A stretch of DNA of 61,817 nucleotides from an uncultured Pelagibacteraceae bacterium (GTDB lineage Bacteria > Pseudomonadota > Alphaproteobacteria > Pelagibacterales > Pelagibacteraceae): the NCBI GenBank assembly GCA_902539165.1, contig CACBHY010000006.1, positions 1 to 61,817 on the forward strand, given 5' to 3'. Shown piece after piece: positions 25,276 to 34,184 of the stretch. The position numbers were made by a program, and so were the translations under genes. The notes beneath the pieces were generated by a model that was not told the origin of the DNA, did not search any database, and worked only from the letters and a program-made list of their open reading frames with translations. How positions within the stretch are numbered: position 1 is the stretch's first letter; the number at the start of each line of letters is the position of its first letter.

Positions 25276-26658
25276 ATGAAAGAAGAAAAGGGTTCATTTA
25301 GAGATCCTGCAGGAAAAATATTTTACCATGAAAATAAAGTTTTTAGAAAATTAAGTGATTATGGTTTTAAAAGATTTGAATATCTTTATAAAAATGAAAT
25401 AATCCAAAATTCAATAAACGCTAATTATTTAATTCATTCAAGACTTATTAGTGATGATGAAAAAGAAGAAATTAATTTAAATATAAGAGATAAAATAATT
25501 GAACATAAATCTATACCATATATATCTTACCCATATGAATGGTCATTTGCCCAGTTAAAAGAGGCGGCATTATTTCACTTAGATTTCAACTTATTTTTAT
25601 TGAAAATGAACGCAACCTTAATTGATTCAAGTGCTTATAATGTTCAATTTATTGGTAATAAACCAGTATTTATTGACACTTTGTCAATTGAAAAATATCG
25701 AGAAGGTAGCCCATGGTTAGGGCATAAACAGTTTTGTGAAAACTTTTTAAATCCATTAATTTTAAAATCAAAAAAAGGAATTAAATTTAATAATTGGTTT
25801 AAAGGAAATTTAGAAGGGATTGAAACCGAAGATTTGGACAAACTTTTAGGTTTTTTTCAAAAATTTTCTTACAATATTTTTGTACATGTTTATTTGCTAA
25901 ATAAATTAGATCAAAAGTTTAAATCAAAAAAATCTCTTCAACCAATGAATAAAAAGAGTTTTTTTTCAAAAAAAAATTTGGTTTCCTTATTAAATCAACT
26001 TAGAAAGTTTATTTTCAATCTCAATGATTATAAATCTATTACTATTTGGGACGATTATTCATCTAATAATTCATATAGTAAAGACGATGAAGAAAAAAAA
26101 AAAGATATTGTTAAAAATTTTATAAAAAAAAATCAATTTAACTTTCTTGCTGACATAGGTTGTAATGACGGTGTTTATTCGCACCTTGCCCTTAAAAATG
26201 GATGTAAAAATGTTATTGGTTTTGATTTTGATATTAATGCAATTAATCAAGCCTTTTTAAAATCAAAAAAAGAAAATATGAATTTTTTACCATTATATTT
26301 TGATGCTTCTAATCCAAGTACTAATTCAGGTTGGAATGAAAAAGAGAGAAAAAGTTTTAAAGAAAGAGCAAATTTTGATGCAATAATAGCATTGGCATTT
26401 GAGCACCATTTATCAATTTCAAAAAATATCCCTTTAGAGGATGTAATTGATTGGTTAGTATCATTAGCACCACATGGATTAATAGAATTTGTTCCAAAAA
26501 ATGATCCAACAATTAAGAAAATGTTGGAACTAAAAGGTGATATTTTTCCAGATTATAATGATCAAAATTTTGAAAAAATTTTAAGCTTTAAATCTGAAAT
26601 TTTACAAAAAAACATAATAAGTCAAACTGGTAGAATTATCTATGAATACAAAAGATAA
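25276..26658 (+). CDS. Two-domain SAM methyltransferase with N-terminal kinase-like region (NoeA-like)
   Basis: In this 460-residue protein, the C-terminal part (about 275-460) is a class I methyltransferase: FLADIGCNDGVYSHLAL (about 290-306), NVIGFDFDINAI and ALAFEHHLSIS. The first 240 residues contain DSSAYNVQFIGNKPVFIDT (about 117-135), which resembles the catalytic D-x-N and metal-binding D of kinase/phosphotransferase folds. Similar proteins are annotated as nodulation NoeA-like. It overlaps the downstream sulfatase-fold gene by 17 bp. The acceptor is unknown. Confidence 0.75.
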   Translation: MKEEKGSFRDPAGKIFYHENKVFRKLSDYGFKRFEYLYKNEIIQNSINANYLIHSRLISDDEKEEINLNIRDKIIEHKSIPYISYPYEWSFAQLKEAALFHLDFNLFLLKMNATLIDSSAYNVQFIGNKPVFIDTLSIEKYREGSPWLGHKQFCENFLNPLILKSKKGIKFNNWFKGNLEGIETEDLDKLLGFFQKFSYNIFVHVYLLNKLDQKFKSKKSLQPMNKKSFFSKKNLVSLLNQLRKFIFNLNDYKSITIWDDYSSNNSYSKDDEEKKKDIVKNFIKKNQFNFLADIGCNDGVYSHLALKNGCKNVIGFDFDINAINQAFLKSKKENMNFLPLYFDASNPSTNSGWNEKERKSFKERANFDAIIALAFEHHLSISKNIPLEDVIDWLVSLAPHGLIEFVPKNDPTIKKMLELKGDIFPDYNDQNFEKILSFKSEILQKNIISQTGRIIYEYKR

Positions 26659-28054
26659 TATAATTTTTTTTTTAAGTTTTTTTCCAATATTCATAATTAA
26701 ATCAAATTTAAAAACTCTTGAATTATCTATAATTATAATTTTATTTGTTGGTTTATGTTTTTTTAATTTCTTTTTATTAAAAATTTTAACTAAATTTAAA
26801 ATTACGAGAATACTATATAAGAGTGCTATATTAACTTATGGAATCGATAATCACTTGGGTTTATTTAATGGATTAATCCAACCTAATACAGGTTTTTTTT
26901 TAAAACATTTTGATATTGTTTATATACCAGGTTTACTTCTAATGATTTTTATATGCTTATTAATTTTTTTTTGTCAACTTAAGTTAAATGAAAATAATTT
27001 GTCAAAAATTTTTGTGGTAACATTACTTACTATTTTAAGTTTTAATATTTTTGATGATACAAAGAGTTATAAAAATATACCTTTTTTTGAAAAAGAAATT
27101 GATAAAAATTATAATAAGACAACATTTGTCATGATCTGGGATGAAATGTCAGGTCTTGAGTCCTTGTCCAGCTCAACGAAGATAGGAAATGAAGTAAATA
27201 AAAATTTCAAGTCTTTATTTAAAAAATATAATTTTGATTATTTTCCACACGCATACTCTTCTTCGGACAACAGTGTTGCTTCAATAACTTCTTTACTAAA
27301 TTTTAAAGAAAAATTTGAAGAAATAGAGGGAAAAGCTGTTAGTCCATCTAGAAACTATTTTGTTGAATATGATATTAATAAAAATTTATTTTTTCAAAAA
27401 TTTGAATCAATATCGGTAATTCAAAATATTCATATGAATTATTGTAAAAATGAAAATGTTTTAAAATGTTATCAATATAATCCTTTAAAACTTAATATAT
27501 TAAATGCTGAAACCGATATGTTATCAAAAATAATTTCCAGCTGGGCTCTTAATGGATCAATTGTTGGAAAATTTATTTGGAGATCTCTCAAACAACTAAA
27601 TTTAATAAAGTCTATTCTGGAGCCTGAGGGAGAAAAATTGTTTATAGGAAATATTTTAGACTATACTACAAAAGATTTGTTATCTAAAAAGTTTGATCTT
27701 GTTTTTATGCATTTATTGGTTCCTCACAAGCCCTACGGCTTTAATAAGGAATGTAAATATGAAACAAAATTGAGTAATTTAAATATTTTTATGACTAAAG
27801 AAGAACATATATCACAGCATAATATAGAGAGAAATTGTGTAATTAAATTAATAGATCAAGTACTTAAAAAAGTAGATTTAATTGACAATTATAAAATAAT
27901 AATTTTTTCTGATCATGGGTCAAGAATTACAAAAAATAAAAATAGTTCTCTTTCCACAATATTTGCATATAAAGATTTTACGAAAAATAACTATAATTTA
28001 AGATCTGAAAAATCATCAATACAAACATTATTTAGAATGATTAATGACGAGTGA
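26642..28054 (+). CDS. Membrane-anchored alkaline-phosphatase/sulfatase-superfamily protein
   Basis: In 470 residues, four hydrophobic segments (about 7-55 and 90-145) precede an extracytoplasmic domain. That domain reads FVMIWDEMSG (about 161-170), SSSDNSVASITSLLNF (about 206-221), FMHLLVPHKPYGF (about 359-371) and IIFSDHGSRITKN (about 419-431), the metal-site pattern of sulfatase-like phospho-transferases. Such proteins add or remove phospho-groups on lipids or glycans (LtaS, EptA, OpgB types). The nucleophile position cannot be fixed by eye. It overlaps the next GT2 by 11 bp. Confidence 0.75.
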   Translation: MNTKDNIIFFLSFFPIFIIKSNLKTLELSIIIILFVGLCFFNFFLLKILTKFKITRILYKSAILTYGIDNHLGLFNGLIQPNTGFFLKHFDIVYIPGLLLMIFICLLIFFCQLKLNENNLSKIFVVTLLTILSFNIFDDTKSYKNIPFFEKEIDKNYNKTTFVMIWDEMSGLESLSSSTKIGNEVNKNFKSLFKKYNFDYFPHAYSSSDNSVASITSLLNFKEKFEEIEGKAVSPSRNYFVEYDINKNLFFQKFESISVIQNIHMNYCKNENVLKCYQYNPLKLNILNAETDMLSKIISSWALNGSIVGKFIWRSLKQLNLIKSILEPEGEKLFIGNILDYTTKDLLSKKFDLVFMHLLVPHKPYGFNKECKYETKLSNLNIFMTKEEHISQHNIERNCVIKLIDQVLKKVDLIDNYKIIIFSDHGSRITKNKNSSLSTIFAYKDFTKNNYNLRSEKSSIQTLFRMINDE

Positions 28055-28739
28055 CTTGACACTAATAATTCCAGCCAAAAATGAAAAGGAATCTTTACCA
28101 ATAGTGATTGATAAAATAAAAAAATTTGACCACAAAATAACTGTATCACTTAAAAAGGATGATAAAGAAACAATCAATTCAATTAAAAATATTTCAAATA
28201 TTAAAATATTTTTTCAATCCGGCAAAGGTTATGGCAACTCCTTAAATGAAGCTATAAACTCATGTAAAACAAAATATTTTTGCATTTTTAATGCCGATGG
28301 GTCTTTTGATCCAAATGATTTAATAAAAATGTACAATTTAATTGAAAACAATGATTTTGTTTTCACAACTAGATACAAATATCCAGGTGGAAGTGAAGAT
28401 GATACATTTATTACTTACATAGGAAATCAAATATTTTCTAAATTAGGTAATCTTTTTTTCTCATTATCTATATCAGATATTTTGTACACCTATTTAATGG
28501 GAAACACCGAGTCTTTCAAAAAGTTGAATGTGGAATCTAACGATTTTAGATTTTGTGTTGAGCTTCCAATCAAAATGCAAATTTCTAAGATGAAATATTT
28601 GTGCATTCCATCCTATGAAAAGAAAAGAATTGCTGGAAAAAAAAAAGTCGATGCTTTTAAAGACGGATTTTTGATTTTACTTGAAATGATAAGACTTTTT
28701 GTAATTTTTAAGTTGTTTAGAAAAAAAATTATAAGCTAA
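28044..28739 (+). CDS. Family 2 glycosyltransferase, dolichol-phosphate-mannose-synthase-like
   Basis: The 231 residues start LTLIIPAKNEKESLPIVIDKI (split, about 4-24) and contain GKGYGNSLNEAI and FNADGSFDPNDL (about 82-93), the DPMS/Gtr-like GT2 pattern with an Asp-Gly-Ser replacing the usual D-x-D. One C-terminal hydrophobic segment (about 205-224) may associate with the membrane. It is last of the plus-strand cassette and its 3' end overlaps the convergent WecA-like gene by 63 bp. Confidence 0.8.
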   Translation: MTSDLTLIIPAKNEKESLPIVIDKIKKFDHKITVSLKKDDKETINSIKNISNIKIFFQSGKGYGNSLNEAINSCKTKYFCIFNADGSFDPNDLIKMYNLIENNDFVFTTRYKYPGGSEDDTFITYIGNQIFSKLGNLFFSLSISDILYTYLMGNTESFKKLNVESNDFRFCVELPIKMQISKMKYLCIPSYEKKRIAGKKKVDAFKDGFLILLEMIRLFVIFKLFRKKIIS

Positions 28740-29729
28740 TAAATATATACTAATATTAATAGTAACAATTGAAACTAAAATTATAGTTTTTGTTGGAAAA
28801 AAATTGGAAACTAAAAAACTTGGTAAATTAATTAATAAAATAATAATAGAGCAAAAACTATTAATATTTTTTTCAATTATGAAATTTTTTGATTTAATAA
28901 ATTTATAAAATAGATGATGCAAGTGAGAATTATCAGCTTTAGAAATTTGATTTTTATTTACCAGTCTCCGCATGAATGAAAACAAATTTTCAAAAATTGG
29001 ATACCATAAAATAGCAGCAATATAATATGGAGACAATATTTCATTTATTGTGTAAAATTTAATTAAATAAAATCCAACAAATAAAGAAATAATATAACTT
29101 CCACTATCACCTAAAAAAACATATCCAAAAATATTGAAAATAAAAAAAATAAATATTGCAAAGATAAAAATATTTAAAAAGTTTTTGTCCATCACAACTA
29201 TAGTTGGATCTTTATAAGAGATAAATAAAATTGATAATAGTACTATTATAATATAGCCAGATAATAAGCCATTCAATCCATCAATAAAATTTGAGCCATT
29301 AATTAATATTGCAATACAAAAAACTGTAAAAAAAATATTAAATAAATTGTATGATAACATCTTATTTAATATATCAATTCTTAAATCATCTATCTCTAAT
29401 TCTTGTAAATAAACAAATAAAAAAATTAATAGACATTGAATAAAAATTCTTACTTTAGGATTTGTAAGAAAATCTTTATCGGACAACAATCCCAAAATAC
29501 CTATCAGTAAAAAAATAACTTTTAATGGATAAAATTCATATGGAATAAAAATTAAAATTATTGTCAGTAAGTATGGTCCGCCTAACAATATTGAAGATTT
29601 ATTGTTTAAGACTAGTCGTTTATGACTAGATGATAAAATTTTATCATCTAAAAAATGAAATTTTTTAAGTAGTGCAAAGTAAAAAAAAAAACTAATAATA
29701 ATTAAAAATAAATTATTAAACTCCATCAT
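28677..29729 (-). CDS. Undecaprenyl-phosphate sugar-1-phosphate transferase (MraY/WecA family)
   Basis: This polytopic enzyme would start lipid-linked glycan assembly. The 350 residues have about ten helices, the substrate/Mg motif INGSNFIDGLNGLLSG (about 142-157) and GDSGSY (about 207-212), plus a late HLHHLFYK loop (about 269-276) typical of WecA/WbpL relatives. The sugar donor is unknown. It is downstream of gmd-fcl on the same strand, 2 bp after fcl. Confidence 0.88.
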   Translation of the reverse strand: MMEFNNLFLIIISFFFYFALLKKFHFLDDKILSSSHKRLVLNNKSSILLGGPYLLTIILIFIPYEFYPLKVIFLLIGILGLLSDKDFLTNPKVRIFIQCLLIFLFVYLQELEIDDLRIDILNKMLSYNLFNIFFTVFCIAILINGSNFIDGLNGLLSGYIIIVLLSILFISYKDPTIVVMDKNFLNIFIFAIFIFFIFNIFGYVFLGDSGSYIISLFVGFYLIKFYTINEILSPYYIAAILWYPIFENLFSFMRRLVNKNQISKADNSHLHHLFYKFIKSKNFIIEKNINSFCSIIILLINLPSFLVSNFFPTKTIILVSIVTINISIYLLAYNFFSKQLKNYKKSYHFK

Positions 29730-29731
29730 TT

Positions 29732-30679
29732 TTAATTTTTTCTATTTTCAATAACTTTTTTTAAACCGTACTTAAAGTGTATATTTGGTAACCATCCTAA
29801 TTTGTTAATTAAAGATGAATCTAATTTTTTACGGAATGTTCCATCAGGAGATTTTTTATCAAATAAAATTTTTCCATTAAAACTCAAATATTTAGAAATT
29901 AACTCAGCCAACTTTTTAATTGTAAATTCTTGATTTGTTCCAACATTCAAAATTGGAAGTTTGTATCCAAATTGTTTCTGAATAATTTTTTTTTTTATTT
30001 TTAGAGAAAAAAGAATAGCTGATGCTAAATCTTCAGCATGAATAAATTCTCTTAAAGGTTTGCCTGTTCCAAGAAGATTTACTTTTTTCTTTTTTTCCCT
30101 CTTGGCCTCTTCTACTTTAGTAATTATTGCAGGTATCACATGACCATTAACTTTATTAAAATTATCATTATTGCCATACACATTGGTCGGCATTAAACAA
30201 ATTATGTCTAATTTATAGTCTTCTTTAAGAGCCTCACAAAGTTTAATACCTGCTATTTTTGCTATAGCATAGCATTGATTAGTTTTTTCTAATTTTCCTG
30301 ACAATAAACTACTTTCCTTAATTGGAATTTTTGTGAATTTTGGATAAATGCAAGATGTTCCTAAAAATATTGTTCTTTTAATTTTCTTTTTTAAAGCTAA
30401 TTTTAACAATGAATTCTGAATTTCTATATTTTCTAAAAAAAAATCTTTTTGATTTCTACTATTAGCAATTATCCCACCTGCTCTTGCAGCCGACATAACC
30501 ATATAATCAATTTTTTTTTTTCTGAAATAATATTCTAATTTATTATAATTTCTTAAATCAATTTTTTTTTTTTCCACGGTAATCAGATTTTTAAAACCTT
30601 TTTTTTTTAATAAATCAATTACAGCGCTTCCAACAAGTCCATTGTGTCCAGCTACAAATACTCTATCTGAAGTTTTCAT
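29732..30679 (-). CDS. fcl: GDP-L-fucose synthase
   Basis: This bifunctional 3,5-epimerase/4-reductase makes GDP-L-fucose from GDP-4-keto-6-deoxymannose. The 315 residues contain VAGHNGLVGSAV (about 8-19), AARAGGI (about 64-70), GTSCIYPKF (about 105-113) and the catalytic YAIAK (Tyr about 136), with HAEDLASAI (about 214-222). It follows gmd with a 4-bp overlap. A homopolymer of twelve A/T pairs lies at 30562-30573 near codon 38. Confidence 0.95.
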   Translation of the reverse strand: MKTSDRVFVAGHNGLVGSAVIDLLKKKGFKNLITVEKKKIDLRNYNKLEYYFRKKKIDYMVMSAARAGGIIANSRNQKDFFLENIEIQNSLLKLALKKKIKRTIFLGTSCIYPKFTKIPIKESSLLSGKLEKTNQCYAIAKIAGIKLCEALKEDYKLDIICLMPTNVYGNNDNFNKVNGHVIPAIITKVEEAKREKKKKVNLLGTGKPLREFIHAEDLASAILFSLKIKKKIIQKQFGYKLPILNVGTNQEFTIKKLAELISKYLSFNGKILFDKKSPDGTFRKKLDSSLINKLGWLPNIHFKYGLKKVIENRKN

Positions 30680-31728
30680 TTAATTTTTTTAAATAGGTCT
30701 ATATCTGAGTCAATCATATCTTTAACCAAATCTTTAAGATTATGCTTAAGTTTATAATTAAGTTTATTTAGAGCTTTTTTAGGGTTTCCTTTAAGATAAT
30801 CAATTTCTAAAGGCCTATAATATTTTTTATCAACTTTAATAATCAATTCCTTTTTTTTATTTTTAATTACATATGCTTTTTCTTTTGTGCCTTTTCCTAC
30901 CCAAACGATTTTTAATTTTAAATATTTACAACATTCATTAACAAAATCTCTAACACTGGTAGTTTTACCGGTTGCGATAACATAATCATCTGGTTTATTT
31001 TGTTGAAGGATTTTCCATTGCATTTCTGTGTAATCTTTTGCATGCCCCCAATCTCTTTTTGCATTAAGGTTACCCAGGTACAAAATATCTTTTGACCCTA
31101 AAATTTTTTTCGCAAAAAACATAGTTATTTTTCTTGTTACAAATGTTTCCCCTCTTCTTGGACTCTCATGATTAAATAAAATACCATTACATGCATAAAA
31201 ACCATAAGCTTCTCTGTAAACCTTAGTGGTGTAATATGAAAATAATTTCGAAACACCATAAGGTGATTTTGGAACCATTAAAGACTTTTCATCAAAAGAA
31301 TTTACTTTGTTTGGTTTCTCTCCAAAAAGTTCCGAAGTACTAGCCTGATAAAATTTTGTTTTTTTTAAATTTAAAAATCTCATTGCCTCTAATACTCTCA
31401 AGGTACCTAATCCGGTTACCTCTGATGTGTATTCTGGTATTTCAAAAGAATGTCCAACATGACTTTGAGCACCAAGGTTATAGATTTCATTTGGACGTAC
31501 CTTACTAATTACATTTACAATGCTATTTGAGTCAGCAAGATCACCATAATGAAGACGAAAATTAGATTTAGTATGAAAATCTTTATAAATATGATCTATT
31601 CTACTTGTGTTAAAGGTGGAAGATTTTCTTTTTATACCATGAACAATGTACCCTTTCTTTAAGAGAAACTCTGCAAGATAAGAACCATCTTGTCCTGTTA
31701 TACCTGTAATTAAAGCTTTTTTTTTCAA
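30676..31728 (-). CDS. gmd: GDP-mannose 4,6-dehydratase
   Basis: It makes GDP-4-keto-6-deoxymannose. The 350 residues show GITGQDGSYLAEFLL (about 8-22), GIKRKSSTFNTSRIDHIY, GAQSHVGHSFEIPEYT (about 86-101), STSELFGE (about 129-136) and catalytic YGVSK (Tyr about 156), then NHESPRRGETFVTRKIT. All are textbook. The product supplies fcl and could also feed the perosamine-synthase-like aminotransferase at 50477-51583. It starts directly after the upstream GT2 stop. Confidence 0.97.
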   Translation of the reverse strand: MKKKALITGITGQDGSYLAEFLLKKGYIVHGIKRKSSTFNTSRIDHIYKDFHTKSNFRLHYGDLADSNSIVNVISKVRPNEIYNLGAQSHVGHSFEIPEYTSEVTGLGTLRVLEAMRFLNLKKTKFYQASTSELFGEKPNKVNSFDEKSLMVPKSPYGVSKLFSYYTTKVYREAYGFYACNGILFNHESPRRGETFVTRKITMFFAKKILGSKDILYLGNLNAKRDWGHAKDYTEMQWKILQQNKPDDYVIATGKTTSVRDFVNECCKYLKLKIVWVGKGTKEKAYVIKNKKKELIIKVDKKYYRPLEIDYLKGNPKKALNKLNYKLKHNLKDLVKDMIDSDIDLFKKIK

Positions 31729-32481
31729 TTAATAAAAATTCTTAATTATCTTTTTATAAGATAAGATCAATACACTATAAATAGATAATATAAAATTTTT
31801 TTTTTCGTAGATATAATATAGCTTAAACGCATCTCTTATTTTATAAAATATATTTGAGGATAAAGAGTTTTTTGTATCTCTCCAAGAAGATAGTACTTGA
31901 TTAAAATGTTTTAATTTATGTCCTTTACGAGCCAATTTTAACCATAAGGCGTAATCTTCCTGAGTTTTAAGATTTGGAAAATATATATCTGGTAATATTT
32001 TTCTATTAATCATTACAGTATTTAAACCAATAAAGTTTGATTTTAAAAGGTCCGAATATGTTGCGTCAAAGAAAACTCTTCTTGTTTTAAGGATTTTGTC
32101 TTGTTCATTAATTATTGAATAAGAAGTATAAGAGAAGCTTACTAATTTTTTTTTCATAAATTTTAATTGTTTATCTAATTTATTTCTGTTCCATATATCG
32201 TCAGAATCAATAAAAGCTAAATACAATCCCCGTGATTTACTCACGGCAATATTTCTTGATTTAGCAACCCCTAAATTTTTTTTATTTATTATTAATTTTT
32301 TTTTCTTTACCTTGATTAGAATGTTCTTGATAAATTCAATATCTCTGTGATCTTCATCGTCATATACAAATATTATCTCATAATTCTTATATGTTTGATT
32401 TAAAATAGAATTTATGGTTTTATCAATAAATTGCTTTTTTCTATAATATGTAATTACTATTGAAATTAGAGGTTTTTTCAT
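31729..32481 (-). CDS. Family 2 glycosyltransferase
   Basis: The 250 residues have a GT-A start ISIVITYYRKKQFIDKTI (about 6-23), SILNQTYKNYEIIFVYDD and the metal-binding FIDSDDIWNRNKL (about 90-102). A C-terminal hydrophobic patch (about 228-245) may touch the membrane. It overlaps the large membrane protein by 4 bp and abuts gmd, so they are presumably one operon. Specificity is unknown. Confidence 0.85.
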   Translation of the reverse strand: MKKPLISIVITYYRKKQFIDKTINSILNQTYKNYEIIFVYDDEDHRDIEFIKNILIKVKKKKLIINKKNLGVAKSRNIAVSKSRGLYLAFIDSDDIWNRNKLDKQLKFMKKKLVSFSYTSYSIINEQDKILKTRRVFFDATYSDLLKSNFIGLNTVMINRKILPDIYFPNLKTQEDYALWLKLARKGHKLKHFNQVLSSWRDTKNSLSSNIFYKIRDAFKLYYIYEKKNFILSIYSVLILSYKKIIKNFY

Positions 32482-34175
32482 TTTTTTGAGTAAAAAATAT
32501 AATTATTTTTTTTTGTAATTTTCAAAGTAGAAGTATGGGTTACACATGTCGAGGGGATATTCCAACATTTACCATTAGTTAAATATAATTTATGATTATT
32601 TAAAATCACTTCTTCAAAGTCTTTGTTTTCTACCCAGTAGAGAGGAAAATTATAAAAATTATGATGGCTTTCTTCTGATAAATTTAATTCATTATTTATT
32701 CTGTATATATTCTTATATAAAAAAATAGAATAAGAAATAAACAAAAGTATTGTTAGTTTTTTTGTAACTTGTTTATTAGAAAAATTTATTTTTTTTTCAA
32801 CTAAAACTGAAAAAGGAAAAGCTAATAATAAAAATACAACTATATATCCAGAATATCTCAAGGTTGGAAAGTTTAAGAACCACATCAAAAAAATAATGAT
32901 TAGAAATAAGTACAAAGCAAAATTATTTCTTTTGACAATTTTGATTTTATTCTTGACCAAAAAAATTTCTTTATAGTAAATAAAAGTAAACACTATAATG
33001 ATTAATAAGATAACTAATAAATAATCTGAAAATTTTCCAACAAAATAAACATTAAACCAGTTTGGAACCCAATTTAGATATAAAACATATTTTTCTTTGT
33101 TTTCAACCGAGAAGCCTGGTCCAATACCACCTTTAGACCAAGCCTCATAATGAAAATTTAAATAATTTATTACTTCATTATTTAAAGCCCAATTGAAAGA
33201 ATTTGAAAAACAAGTTTGTTCTATTGGATAAATTAAACATCCTGTTGAAGCAAAATTAAAAAAAATAAAAATTAAAGTTGATAATGTAACAACAGATATA
33301 AATTTTAAATCTAATAATTTAGATAATATATTTTTTTTTTTAATTATTATAAGAAGACAAGGTAATAAAAGAATAGAGTATATAATAGATATAAATTTTA
33401 ATGTGAAGCCAAAAACAATCAAAATAAAGGCAAGTTTTAGGTAAGATATTTTATTTTCTAGATTTAATTTTTCATTGTAAAGCAATTCTAATATGAAAAA
33501 AAAGTAAATTGAAATAATTATTTGATTGGATATGTCAGATCCATACTCTGCTAACCTACTAAATTTTGTTAAAAACAAAATTAAAAATAGACTTAATATT
33601 ATATTAGAAACATTTAAGTTTTTTTCATGTCTTAAATAAATTTGTCTCAATAAAAAAGTTATAAAAAATACTAAAAACAATAAATTAGTTAAATTAAATA
33701 AATAATATTTAAAAGGAGGTAAATATTTCAAAGACATTATCATGAACAATGAACTAATGTGCTTAAAACCATGATTCAAATTCCCAAGGCCGAATTGTAT
33801 TTTTTGCTCTGAAAATTGAAGTGTATTTGGTAAATGATAATACCCAAAATCCTCGTTGTTTTTTGACAATATAATTGAAATAAAAATTAATAAAAATACT
33901 AAAGATATATATTTTAGTTCTCTAGTTTTTTTTTGTTTAAAAAAAATAAAACATACAATTCCAACAGAATAAACAAATAGATTATGAGAAAAGTTATGAG
34001 GTAAAAATAAATGAGTGTAACTTGAGATAATACTTAAAGTAAATAAACCTAAAATGCCAACTAGCCCATAATTATAATTAAATTCTTTAATATTAAGAAA
34101 CTTTGTAACAAAAAGTCCATACCCTAATGTTGATAGTAAAATAAGAAATGAAATTAAAAAAAATAGAATTATCAT
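32478..34175 (-). CDS. Large polytopic membrane protein of the polysaccharide locus
   Basis: This 565-residue protein has about twelve hydrophobic segments and a periplasmic loop with NNEDFGYYHLPNTLQF and FGLGNLNHGFKHISSLF (about 105-145). It resembles, by pattern only, GT-C-like or polymerase-like proteins in other surface-glycan loci; the Asp-Phe-x-Tyr-Tyr-His segment could be a catalytic loop. It is not an obvious Wzx flippase. It lies between two glycosyltransferase genes. A Wzy-type polymerase is one possibility. Confidence 0.55.
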   Translation of the reverse strand: MIILFFLISFLILLSTLGYGLFVTKFLNIKEFNYNYGLVGILGLFTLSIISSYTHLFLPHNFSHNLFVYSVGIVCFIFFKQKKTRELKYISLVFLLIFISIILSKNNEDFGYYHLPNTLQFSEQKIQFGLGNLNHGFKHISSLFMIMSLKYLPPFKYYLFNLTNLLFLVFFITFLLRQIYLRHEKNLNVSNIILSLFLILFLTKFSRLAEYGSDISNQIIISIYFFFILELLYNEKLNLENKISYLKLAFILIVFGFTLKFISIIYSILLLPCLLIIIKKKNILSKLLDLKFISVVTLSTLIFIFFNFASTGCLIYPIEQTCFSNSFNWALNNEVINYLNFHYEAWSKGGIGPGFSVENKEKYVLYLNWVPNWFNVYFVGKFSDYLLVILLIIIVFTFIYYKEIFLVKNKIKIVKRNNFALYLFLIIIFLMWFLNFPTLRYSGYIVVFLLLAFPFSVLVEKKINFSNKQVTKKLTILLFISYSIFLYKNIYRINNELNLSEESHHNFYNFPLYWVENKDFEEVILNNHKLYLTNGKCWNIPSTCVTHTSTLKITKKNNYIFYSKK

Positions 34176-34184
34176 AAGAATATA

